Below are positions 22,211 to 29,415 of a stretch of 33,081 nt of DNA, in pieces; position 1 is the first letter of the stretch; every line of letters starts with the position of its first letter. The stretch comes from Parcubacteria group bacterium GW2011_GWA2_43_11 (GTDB taxonomy: Bacteria > Patescibacteriota > Minisyncoccia > Phycocordibacterales > UBA12088): positions 1-33,081 of the forward strand of contig LCFC01000007.1 in the NCBI GenBank assembly GCA_000998805.1. Reading direction: 5' to 3'. The notes below the pieces were generated by a model. That model saw nothing but the letters and a program-made list of their open reading frames with translations, was not told the origin of the DNA and searched no databases. A program made the translations under genes and the position numbers.

Positions 22211-23116
22211 TTATTTCGTATTGAAGTACTCAAAAAGCGCTTTGATACCCGCAAGGTTTTTGTCCCACTCAATAGTTTCGTGTGTTGACAATTCTACAGT
22301 GATGGCAGGTATGTTAATGGAAGCAAGCCATCCTTCTGCGTCACCGGTAATCTCATATGCATCGAAACTGTCTACAGCTTTGTATCCAGAAGCTTGAGAG
22401 TATGCGTTCATAATATTGCGGGTGATTGGAAGAATACCGTTTTGGCATTCAGACGCGTAGACAGCGTTTGATTGGCTGTGAAAAAATACAACAGCTTGAG
22501 GTTTTTTCTGGAGAACAAAATCTCGTATTGCCTGTGCTTCTGGCTCAGAAAAAGCGGAAGCACCTGCACTGACTGGTTTGTCACGCCATGTACTTGTAGG
22601 TTGCCACTTGCAATCAAAATTTCTATTCAGGTCAACTTTGTTGGAGTTAAAGCGACCTTTCCCTTCTGTATCAGTTACAGTTCTTGCTTCATCAAGCGTG
22701 AAGCGTCCTCCCGTACCGAGTACTGCAAATAGTCCATCTGGGTTGGCAGAAGGTATTACCGATACCTGTAGATTTAGTGGGATTAGACTGGGGGTAGCAG
22801 TAAGCTGATCAATTAGTGCATATGCTAAGAGAATACTATTCCATTCATATCCACCATGGATACCACCTACAAAAAGCAGATGAGTGTCTCCATTTCCAAA
22901 AGTGTACGCCTCAATAGGTCGTCCCGAAACGGAGTTACCAATCGTGACCTGTTTTAAGGGTTCACCAGCATCCTTTGGTTTTTGAACAGGTTCCTCGTTA
23001 GTCATGGGGACTGGTCTCTCTTCTGGTGGTGCATCAATGAATATAAAAGCAAGTATTCCCAGGACAAGGATGGGTGTGAGTAAGAGAACAATAAACTTGG
23101 GTGAAAGGCGGGGCAT
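22211..23116 (-). CDS. Anchored M14-type zinc carboxypeptidase, active-site residues present
   Basis: The 301-aa protein has an N-terminal membrane anchor (about 8-27), a Pro/Glu-rich linker, then an M14 carboxypeptidase-like domain. Putative zinc and catalytic residues are present: GGIHGGYEW (His87, Glu91), VDLNRNFDC (Arg of the substrate pocket), FFHSQS (His213) and ITVELSTHE (Glu275). This clade often trims peptidoglycan peptides or small peptides outside the cell (family knowledge; substrate unknown). The start overlaps the upstream paralog's stop in TAATG, indicating translational coupling. The two copies are clearly homologous over the whole domain. Confidence 0.85.
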   Translation of the reverse strand: MPRLSPKFIVLLLTPILVLGILAFIFIDAPPEERPVPMTNEEPVQKPKDAGEPLKQVTIGNSVSGRPIEAYTFGNGDTHLLFVGGIHGGYEWNSILLAYALIDQLTATPSLIPLNLQVSVIPSANPDGLFAVLGTGGRFTLDEARTVTDTEGKGRFNSNKVDLNRNFDCKWQPTSTWRDKPVSAGASAFSEPEAQAIRDFVLQKKPQAVVFFHSQSNAVYASECQNGILPITRNIMNAYSQASGYKAVDSFDAYEITGDAEGWLASINIPAITVELSTHETIEWDKNLAGIKALFEYFNTK

Positions 23117-24042
23117 TATTCTGCGTAATGATTGAGAACAGCCTCTATAGCACTAAGGTTCATGTTCCACTCTGTATCGGTATGTGTAGTGAGAAGTACA
23201 CTTATAGCTGGGATGTTGTTTTTTGCAAGCCAGTTTACGACGTCTCCCGTAATTTCATAGAAGTCGAAATTTTCATATGCCTGGTACCCTGAAGCATCTG
23301 CGTAAAGAGTCGTCAGTGCGCTCGTTTCAGGTAAAATTCCATTGTGACAATTTGAGGCAAATACGCCACCAAGAGAACTGTACCAAACTATAACGGCAAC
23401 AGGTTTGTGTGATTCTATATACTGTTTAAAAGCAAGTGACTCAGGTTCCGAGAACGGTGCACTACCACCACTTACCTCCTTATCTTGCCAAGTACCCTTT
23501 GTTTGCCAGTCACAATCAAAGTTTCTGTTGAGGTCAACCGTGTGTGCATTGAAGCGTCCTGCAACGGTGTCAGCTTGTATTTGAGGTACGGAGGTTAGGG
23601 AAAATTTACCTGCAGTACCTACGGTTTTGTTAAGTCCATCAGGATTAAGAACAGGTATGATGCTTACGCGTACACCTTCAGGAATACTCTTTGGGTTCTG
23701 CTCTAGGTACTCCATAAGCTCATAGGCCAAGAGAACCGTGTTCCAGGAGTAGCCACCGTGAATACCACCCACAAAAAGTACTTCTTTCTCACCCTCTCCG
23801 AAATGGTAGGCTGTTATATCTCTGTTCTCTACAGATGTCCCTAGTATTGTTTCTTTTTCTATAACTTTTTCCGGCTCCTCAACCTCTTTGGGTGGAGTGA
23901 TTTGATTTTCATCAAATACAAATTCCGGCGCTATCTCTATGCCACTATCGTCGACTTCAATGGTATTAAAATACTTAAAATAAATAAAAATACCTCCAGC
24001 TACAATCATAGCAACCACGGCTATTGTTGTGATTAATTTCAT
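23116..24042 (-). CDS. M14 carboxypeptidase-like paralog with lost active-site residues
   Basis: I start at ATG 24042 (308 aa), where the membrane anchor MKLITTIAVVAMIVAGGIFI begins; ATG 24060 (MLKYIG) is possible. It aligns with the 22211 paralog throughout, but key residues differ: Glu to Ser99 in GGIHGGYSW, His to Tyr221 in VWYSSL, and Glu to Leu283 in ISVLLTTHT. The first His (95) and the LNRNFDC arginine remain. It therefore looks like a pseudo-enzyme rather than a pseudogene, since the frame is intact and the rest is conserved. Coupling to the active copy suggests a complex or regulatory role (inference). A TAAAAT hexamer lies 9 bp before the ATG. Confidence 0.82.
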   Translation of the reverse strand: MKLITTIAVVAMIVAGGIFIYFKYFNTIEVDDSGIEIAPEFVFDENQITPPKEVEEPEKVIEKETILGTSVENRDITAYHFGEGEKEVLFVGGIHGGYSWNTVLLAYELMEYLEQNPKSIPEGVRVSIIPVLNPDGLNKTVGTAGKFSLTSVPQIQADTVAGRFNAHTVDLNRNFDCDWQTKGTWQDKEVSGGSAPFSEPESLAFKQYIESHKPVAVIVWYSSLGGVFASNCHNGILPETSALTTLYADASGYQAYENFDFYEITGDVVNWLAKNNIPAISVLLTTHTDTEWNMNLSAIEAVLNHYAE

Positions 24043-24123
24043 ACCTATATATTTTAACATAGAAGTGACTATTTCCTCAAAAATTATTGCATGGCTTGAT
24101 TTCGGTATATTCACAACATCTTC

Positions 24124-24139
24124 ACTACATTTATGTAGT
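24124..24139. promoter_or_regulatory. Palindrome in the divergent carboxypeptidase/yvcK region
   Basis: ACTACAT-TT-ATGTAGT is a perfect 7-bp inverted repeat between divergent genes. It is operator-like in size, and nothing else explains it. Confidence 0.4.
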
Positions 24140-24200
24140 ATTGGTTGAGAAAGACAGTACATTTACATAGTTTACAAATCTGTCTACGTCATTGGGTTTT

Positions 24201-24215
24201 GAGTACATATTTTGT
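24201..24215. promoter_or_regulatory. GTACA-N5-TGTAC inverted repeat upstream of yvcK
   Basis: A 5-bp perfect inverted repeat overlaps a TTGAGT -35-like hexamer. A TATATA hexamer is further on, but the spacing is poor, so the promoter call is weak. Confidence 0.35.
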
Positions 24216-24256
24216 ACATCATCAACCTATATAGCAACTCTAAAGAGGAGAGAACC

Positions 24257-25291
24257 ATGAACCTTGTTACGTTAGGAGGAGGTACAGGTCAGTATCATAC
24301 ACTGCGAGCGCTTATGTATTTTAAGACGCAGTTATACACTGAAGCAGATCCAATTCACCTTACTGCAATACCCACAACAACTGACAATGGTGGATCAAGT
24401 GGAATATTACGATTTGATTACAACATCGTTGCACCAGGTGATATTGGCCAATGTATATTGGGATTACACCCCAAGCCTGAAGAAGTTGCATGGCTTTTTG
24501 CACACAGATTCACGGGTGGCGGACTTCATGGACACACGACACGTAACATTATTATCACTACCGCCTTGCAAGAGTTTGGTCCAACACAAGCAGCACTTGA
24601 TGCAGTGCGCGATATGTTTAAGCTTGAAGGTGATGTGTGTCCTGCAACGTTCTCTGAATCACAAGTGCATGTCCGATTAAAAAGCGGCAAAGTACTTGTG
24701 TGTGAGGATGAGTTATATCGTAAGGATATACTTTCCGAAGGCGGAGTTGAGCGAATATGGCTGGAACCTGAGGTTAAATACAATGCGCGTGCTGTAGAGG
24801 CAATTCGCAGTGCAGACGTGATTATTGTTTGTCCAGGTACACTGTACTGTTCAATCATTCCAAATTTCTTGGTTTATGAGATAAAGAATGCTCTTTGTGA
24901 GTCAAATGCCCTTAAGATCTATGTAGCGAATCTCATGAATCAACGAGGGCATATTCCTAAGCACTGGACAGCGTTTGACCACATGAAATGCATTAACAAT
25001 TACTTACGGGAAGATTTTTTTGATACAGTAATTGTTAATGCACAAGAGCCTACCCAAAACCAAGCATTAATGTACGGCACGGAGAAAGAATATGTTTCCT
25101 TTACTGAACATTCTGATGATTTGCAGTGTACAGTAGTTTCTGGACCTCTTTTGATGAATGAACCATCAGCAACAAAGGATACCTCTGGAGACATGCTTGC
25201 ACACCTACGCGCCTCAGTGCGACATGATAAGAAGCGGCTTGCTTACGCGTTACAAAAGGCGTTGCTCCATTCTACAGTACGCGTTCAATAA
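24257..25291 (+). CDS. yvcK: YvcK/CofD-like (UPF0052) protein
   Basis: The start is ATG 24257 (344 aa), with AAGAGGAG spaced before it; the track's 15 extra residues are leader. The N-terminus has the family nucleotide-binding loop VTLGGGTGQYHTLRAL, followed by TDNGGSSGILR and APGDIGQCIL. Later motifs include RFTGGGLHGHTTRN and VIVCPGTLYCSIIPNFLV. In Firmicutes YvcK binds UDP-sugars and is needed for cell shape and gluconeogenic growth; CofD relatives make F420, but no F420 genes are here. Binding a UDP-sugar would fit a cell with the nearby exopolysaccharide cluster (inference). A strong terminator follows. Confidence 0.88.
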   Translation: MNLVTLGGGTGQYHTLRALMYFKTQLYTEADPIHLTAIPTTTDNGGSSGILRFDYNIVAPGDIGQCILGLHPKPEEVAWLFAHRFTGGGLHGHTTRNIIITTALQEFGPTQAALDAVRDMFKLEGDVCPATFSESQVHVRLKSGKVLVCEDELYRKDILSEGGVERIWLEPEVKYNARAVEAIRSADVIIVCPGTLYCSIIPNFLVYEIKNALCESNALKIYVANLMNQRGHIPKHWTAFDHMKCINNYLREDFFDTVIVNAQEPTQNQALMYGTEKEYVSFTEHSDDLQCTVVSGPLLMNEPSATKDTSGDMLAHLRASVRHDKKRLAYALQKALLHSTVRVQ

Positions 25292-25328
25292 CGTGGGGCA
25301 ATACGACATAACAAAGCACTTTCACAAC

Positions 25329-25359
25329 TAGACCGCTTGAAAATTTTTCAAGCGGTCTA
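25329..25359 (+). terminator. Intrinsic terminator of yvcK
   Basis: TAGACCGCTTGAAAA and its exact complement surround a single T. CTATTTTATG follows on the plus strand. It also faces the kinase gene end on the minus strand. Confidence 0.85.
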
Positions 25360-25389
25360 CTATTTTATGTACCTAGAAACATTTTCAAA

Positions 25390-26427
25390 CTACAGGGGAA
25401 TTTTAGAGTGTGCAATCCAGTGTGCAGCTTCCGGAAAACGTACCCGAACTGACGTTCCTTGGCCTACAGCGCTCTTGATAAATACACTTGCTCGATGAAT
25501 CTTTGCAATTTCACTGACAATAGTAAGTCCTAAACCACTTGAACCACTCTCTTCGCGCTTACGCGATTCTTCTGCTCTATAAAAAGGTTCCAAAATTCGG
25601 AAAAGGTCTTTACGTCCTATACCGACACCTCTGTCTTTCACAGTTAAGTTTATGTGTCCGAGATTGTCAGGACTAATGCAAACATACACTGGTAAATTCT
25701 TATTTTTAGGACTGTAAATAATAGCGTTTTTTACAAGGTTTGTTACCAGTTGCTCAAGTGCGGTTTTGTTGCCGTGCACCACTAAACGTTTACTTCCTTT
25801 AATTTTAAGAATGACTCCCTGGCTTTTCGCGCGATCATTGAGTGATTGCACAGATGTTTCAAGAACACTTTTGAGGTTCACATCAACAAAGGTTATTGTA
25901 TCGACCTGGAAAAGCGCATTGAGTGATAAAAGGTTGTTAATGATATTTGAAATACGGTCTATTTCTTCTATGTTTTCATTGAGCATTTCTTTCATACTCT
26001 CCGATATTTCTTCAGTGATAAGAGCAACTTCCGTGTTTGTTTTAAGAAGCGAAAGTGGTGTACGTAACTCATGCGCTACATTGCCAATAAAACGTTTTTG
26101 AAGGTCCAGAGCATTTCCGATAGGTTTAAAAGTAAACAGCGCAATCGTATAGTTGAATATAATAGTGGCGACAGCCAGTCCAAAAAATACATATAATACA
26201 TCCCCTACATTTGATTCGCTGACTATTTGAAGTAACGTTTCTGAAAGTTTTACGGTAGGGTCGGGTATTACCGTCATTATATCCTCAATGAGGTTATCTT
26301 TGAGTTCGGCGTATGTCTTGTTAAGCGTTAGCCAAAAAAAGAGTAACAAGAAAACAAGGTATGATAGTTGCAGTAATGCAACATGAACCTGGGCTCGAAA
26401 GTAAATATCAAAATGATACTTATCCAA
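25390..26427 (-). CDS. Sensor histidine kinase of a two-component system
   Basis: The track ORF begins inside the response regulator; I favour the TTG at 26427, which overlaps the regulator's stop in TTGGATAA (345 aa). The protein has two membrane helices (SYLVFLLLFFWL and VLYVFFGLAVATIIF) around a short ~40-residue outer loop, with no large sensor domain. HisKA carries the phospho-acceptor His in FIGNVAHELRTPLSLL. The ATPase has LVTNLVKNAIIYS, VKDRGVGIG and GSSGLGLTIVSEI. It is coupled to the OmpR-type regulator just upstream. The adjacent exopolysaccharide cluster is a possible target. Confidence 0.93.
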   Translation of the reverse strand: MDKYHFDIYFRAQVHVALLQLSYLVFLLLFFWLTLNKTYAELKDNLIEDIMTVIPDPTVKLSETLLQIVSESNVGDVLYVFFGLAVATIIFNYTIALFTFKPIGNALDLQKRFIGNVAHELRTPLSLLKTNTEVALITEEISESMKEMLNENIEEIDRISNIINNLLSLNALFQVDTITFVDVNLKSVLETSVQSLNDRAKSQGVILKIKGSKRLVVHGNKTALEQLVTNLVKNAIIYSPKNKNLPVYVCISPDNLGHINLTVKDRGVGIGRKDLFRILEPFYRAEESRKREESGSSGLGLTIVSEIAKIHRASVFIKSAVGQGTSVRVRFPEAAHWIAHSKIPL

Positions 26428-27100
26428 CAAAGCGGTAACCCACCCCACGAACGGTTTCAATCCGAGCTTTTGTACGTGCAGCTTCAAGCTTTTTACGTAA
26501 ATTTTTAACATGTACATCTACGACGTTACTAAATGACGAAAAACTAAAATCCCAAGCATGTTCCAATAATTCATCTCGAGTTATAACCTTGTTGGGATTC
26601 CGAAGAAAGTACTCAAGAAGCATAAACTCCTTAAGTGTTAGTGGAACATTAGCATCATAAATTGTGACCGTGTGTGTCTTTCTGTCAAGCATAATACTTC
26701 CTTCTGGGGAACGGAGTTCAGTTGGGAGAGAATCATGGGGTCTTCTGAGTAACGCTCCAATACGAGCTTCCAGTTCTGAAAAGGAAAACGGTTTTTCCAT
26801 GTAATCATCAGCCCCGGCGTTAAGTAAATCAACCTTTGTAGTAAGTTCGCTTCTTGCTGTTAAAATGAGTATTGGGTTTACTACACCTGCTTCTCGAACT
26901 TGTTTGCAAATTTCTTCTCCAGATAGACCTGGTAACATGAGATCAAGAATAATAAGATCATACTCGTTTCTGTACATGAGAATTCTTTGTTTTGCTTCTG
27001 TTCCGTCATGCAATAAATCGACAGCGTATCCCCGTGTTTTAAGCCCGCGTTTTATGGTAGTCGCAAGGCGCTTTTCATCTTCAACAATAAGAATTTTCAT
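26420..27100 (-). CDS. OmpR/PhoB-family response regulator
   Basis: The 226-aa protein has a receiver domain with the acidic pocket in ILIVEDE, the phospho-acceptor Asp in LIILDLMLPG, the Thr of LILTARS and the Lys of YMEKPFS. A winged-helix DNA-binding domain (residues ~125-226) ends in FSNVVDVHVKNLRKKLE and ETVRGVGYRFVG. It is expected to bind direct repeats upstream of its targets once phosphorylated by the kinase at 25390. The ATG at 27100 lies 8 bp after a TAAAAT hexamer without a Shine-Dalgarno site, another leaderless-type start. Confidence 0.95.
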   Translation of the reverse strand: MKILIVEDEKRLATTIKRGLKTRGYAVDLLHDGTEAKQRILMYRNEYDLIILDLMLPGLSGEEICKQVREAGVVNPILILTARSELTTKVDLLNAGADDYMEKPFSFSELEARIGALLRRPHDSLPTELRSPEGSIMLDRKTHTVTIYDANVPLTLKEFMLLEYFLRNPNKVITRDELLEHAWDFSFSSFSNVVDVHVKNLRKKLEAARTKARIETVRGVGYRFVG

Positions 27101-27107
27101 ACTCGGT

Positions 27108-27113
27108 ATTTTA
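27108..27113 (-). promoter_or_regulatory. -10 element of the response regulator
   Basis: TAAAAT on the minus strand, preceded by TG, ends 8 bp before the ATG. A clear -35 was not seen. Confidence 0.4.
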
Positions 27114-27140
27114 CATAAACTACATGAAGATTAAATGAAT

Positions 27141-27174
27141 ATTGCACTGCCCCTGTAGTATTGGGCAGTGCAAT
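27141..27174. terminator. 12-bp stem terminator between the lectin-like gene and the regulator
   Basis: ATTGCACTGCCC and GGGCAGTGCAAT surround a 10-nt loop. The T-rich tail (ATATTTTAA) is on the plus strand; on the minus strand it would end the lectin-like gene transcript. Confidence 0.7.
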
Positions 27175-27214
27175 ATATTTTAACCTCTATGCTCGTTTAT
27201 ATGCAATGAACGAG

Positions 27215-28108
27215 CTAGGATTGTACTCGGAAGTTGTCAAACTCCAAATCCATGTAATCTGAACGTATTCCCACGTATCCATCTTTTGTAAGTGTGGCTC
27301 CGCCATACGATTTTGTATCCTTAGTTGTTAGGATGGTTTCGTATTTACCATTTCCACGGTCAAGTGATAGGGTAATAGTTACTGATCCATCAGACTGTGT
27401 TCGTACATCACTCTTTAGGCGCATCCATGTTTTTTCCGGAATAAGGTTTGGATTTGTTGATTTGTTGTACGTACCTGGGAACACTTGTTTTTTGCTTGCA
27501 AGCGTATAATACGTACCGTTAATTTTTTTCTTGATTACCGCTTCTCCATCCATACGGATACCTGCATAGTACAGGTTGTTACCATCAAGGTATCGACTCA
27601 TAAGCAGAATACCACTGTAGCCATCACGATTTGGGGTATTTGTAGTGTTAATTTTGTCGATTTTAAATTTTACCTCTTGGCTTGCATTGTTCCATTTTGA
27701 ACGAGTAAGCAATCTAAAAAGGTTTTGTGGGTACTTACCTTGATCTGTGTCAACGGAGCTTGAGCTTTTATACAGCGTAGCCCAACGGTCACTTGCGGGA
27801 AGCGCTCCCATAATAGTACTTCCCAACCCGTTTTTAAATAGCATCTTTCCGCCTGAGTTAAGCCAAAAATACGGACTTGAACTCTCCGACATAGAACCGG
27901 TCTCATAAAGGATACCATCAGCGTTAAAAGTGTAGAGGAACGGTGAGGTGACTGCACGAGCCTCAGCAGCTTCAGCACGTGGTGCGAAGCTGGGGGCAGC
28001 GATGAGTACTCCGCTTATAATGACCGCTAGTCCAGACAAAATAACATTCTGCGTGGATAAAGAAAAAGCCTTCCTTTTGGGATAAGGCATGAGTTTTGTT
28101 TCTAACAT
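27215..28108 (-). CDS. Secreted beta-sandwich (ConA/LamG-like) protein
   Basis: The 297-aa protein has a signal peptide or anchor (about 20-45, ending near PRAEA-AEA) and one domain of about 240 residues with a beta-sandwich look. Recognisable segments are FLYTFNADGILYETGS, NLFRLLTRSKW, GILLMSRYLDGNNLYYAGIRMDGEAVIKKK, TWMRLKSDVRTQ and the ending DLEFDNFRV. It resembles concanavalin-A/LamG or DUF1080-like folds that bind or cleave glycans. I cannot name catalytic residues. It is a clear paralog of the 28329 product, and the deacetylase at 29416 ends in a similar domain. A role in binding or processing the cluster's polysaccharide is inferred. Confidence 0.75.
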   Translation of the reverse strand: MLETKLMPYPKRKAFSLSTQNVILSGLAVIISGVLIAAPSFAPRAEAAEARAVTSPFLYTFNADGILYETGSMSESSSPYFWLNSGGKMLFKNGLGSTIMGALPASDRWATLYKSSSSVDTDQGKYPQNLFRLLTRSKWNNASQEVKFKIDKINTTNTPNRDGYSGILLMSRYLDGNNLYYAGIRMDGEAVIKKKINGTYYTLASKKQVFPGTYNKSTNPNLIPEKTWMRLKSDVRTQSDGSVTITLSLDRGNGKYETILTTKDTKSYGGATLTKDGYVGIRSDYMDLEFDNFRVQS

Positions 28109-28178
28109 TCTATTTAATTTTTAACATTTTTAATAACAGTACCAACTCGTGTGTTACAAAGAGTAAGTACCAGAGGGG

Positions 28179-28187
28179 AGTATAGCA
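28179..28187 (-). promoter_or_regulatory. Extended -10 of the 27215-28108 gene
   Basis: TGCTATACT on the minus strand gives a predicted leader of about 64 nt. It separates this gene's transcription from the operon upstream. Confidence 0.45.
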
Positions 28188-28328
28188 CCCCATTTTTGTT
28201 TGAAATCTGGATTCGAGAGTCTAAACTTCATGAAAAACGCATTAATATTTTACCCCTGTATTACAAGCACTGCTTTGTTCATGAAGATAAAAGTTTTCCC
28301 CAATTCGAAAATATTAACTTGACAACTT
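28188..28328. other. Intergenic region of the lectin-like pair, nothing further seen
   Basis: Two TTCATGAA palindromes (near 28228 and 28277) are the only structures seen. The overlapping plus-strand ORF looks like a shadow. Confidence 0.4.
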
Positions 28329-29390
28329 TTATAGAGAAGAAACGAGAGTTGTTATTTTGTAGTTATCAAATAGAACATCAGCATAGTCTGTACGGACACC
28401 AGTGTGCCCCTCGGCAGTAATTGGTGGCCCAAATACACCAGTATCTGTAGTAATAAGGACTGTCTCCAGAGGAGATGATAACGAATAAGCAAAGGATAAT
28501 CTGATCTGTACACCACCAGAAGATGTGGTTATGGTTTGTGTGGCCATGCGATACCACGTATGTGTTGGAATAAGGTTAGGAAAGCGTACCCTGTCATATG
28601 GTGTGCTGGAGGTGAAAAGCTGTGCTTCTGCAAGCGTATAGTACACGCCATGGTACTTTTTCTTAATCACCGCCTTACCATCCATACGTATGCCAGCGTA
28701 ATACAAGGTATCGCTATGTACGTAACGACTCATAAGAAATATACCACTGAAAGCATCACGGTCGTGAGTATTCAGAACATTAACCTTTTGTATGGAAAAC
28801 TCCAGTTCTTGGTCAACATTTTCCCATAAAGATTGTGTTATGAGTCGAAAAAGATTTTGAGGAAATAAACCATTACCTGTGTCTAAGGGATTAGTTTCTG
28901 CGTATGCGCGTCTCCAAGGGTCCCCATTTGTGAGTGCTCCTTTGATAGTGCTTCCAATCCCATCTGAAATTTCAAGCCTAGCACCAGAGTTAAGCCAAAA
29001 AAAATTGCTTGAACTTAAGTTTGAGGAACCACTTTCTTCAAGCACCTCGGTAACATTGAATGTGTATAGAAAGGTTTGTGTCGGTACTTTTGGTTTAGAA
29101 GTCTCAGTCTGTGTGCTCAAAACAGGTGTCTTTATGTTTGATGTTGTACTACTAGTAAATATTTTTTTAGGAATACTAGTAGTAGTACTAGTATTTTCTT
29201 TGTGTGCGCTCGTATTGACGGGACTTGATACTGTGCTTGTAGATACTATTTCTGCAGTAGATGTACTTTCTATGATTTCTTTACGTGTTGGTGGTGTTAC
29301 TGCGTGATACACCGTGTATATATAGGTAAACCACACAATACTACTTATTGCTCCTGCAACAATAGTGCTAATCAAAATTGCTCGGTACAT
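28329..29390 (-). CDS. Anchored beta-sandwich protein, paralog of the 27215 product
   Basis: The 353-aa protein has an N-terminal membrane anchor (about 2-28), a Ser/Thr/Lys-rich linker of roughly 75 residues, and a C-terminal beta-sandwich domain. The domain parallels the 27215 product: FLYTFNVTEVLEESGSS, NLFRLITQSLW, GIFLMSRYVHSDTLYYAGIRMDGKAVIKKK and ADVLFDNYKI. The Thr-Ser linker is encoded by ACTAGT-rich repeats. It should display the domain away from the membrane, consistent with holding a surface glycan. It follows the deacetylase gene by 25 bp on the same strand, so it is probably in the same operon. Confidence 0.78.
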   Translation of the reverse strand: MYRAILISTIVAGAISSIVWFTYIYTVYHAVTPPTRKEIIESTSTAEIVSTSTVSSPVNTSAHKENTSTTTSIPKKIFTSSTTSNIKTPVLSTQTETSKPKVPTQTFLYTFNVTEVLEESGSSNLSSSNFFWLNSGARLEISDGIGSTIKGALTNGDPWRRAYAETNPLDTGNGLFPQNLFRLITQSLWENVDQELEFSIQKVNVLNTHDRDAFSGIFLMSRYVHSDTLYYAGIRMDGKAVIKKKYHGVYYTLAEAQLFTSSTPYDRVRFPNLIPTHTWYRMATQTITTSSGGVQIRLSFAYSLSSPLETVLITTDTGVFGPPITAEGHTGVRTDYADVLFDNYKITTLVSSL

Positions 29391-29415
29391 ACCTCTATCA
29401 GGTTGTTGATGTCTA

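Noticed and set aside
28151-28420. 89-aa plus-strand ORF in the lectin-like intergenic region
   Set aside because: It overlaps the end of the 28329 gene and the promoter of the 27215 gene, and it has no ribosome site or recognisable motif.
29145-29195. ACTAGT-rich stretch inside the 28329-29390 gene as a further copy of the hairpin repeat
   Set aside because: It encodes the Thr-Ser linker (ACT AGT codons) in frame. The similarity is explained by low-complexity coding, with no GGGAAT-loop hairpin of the same form.
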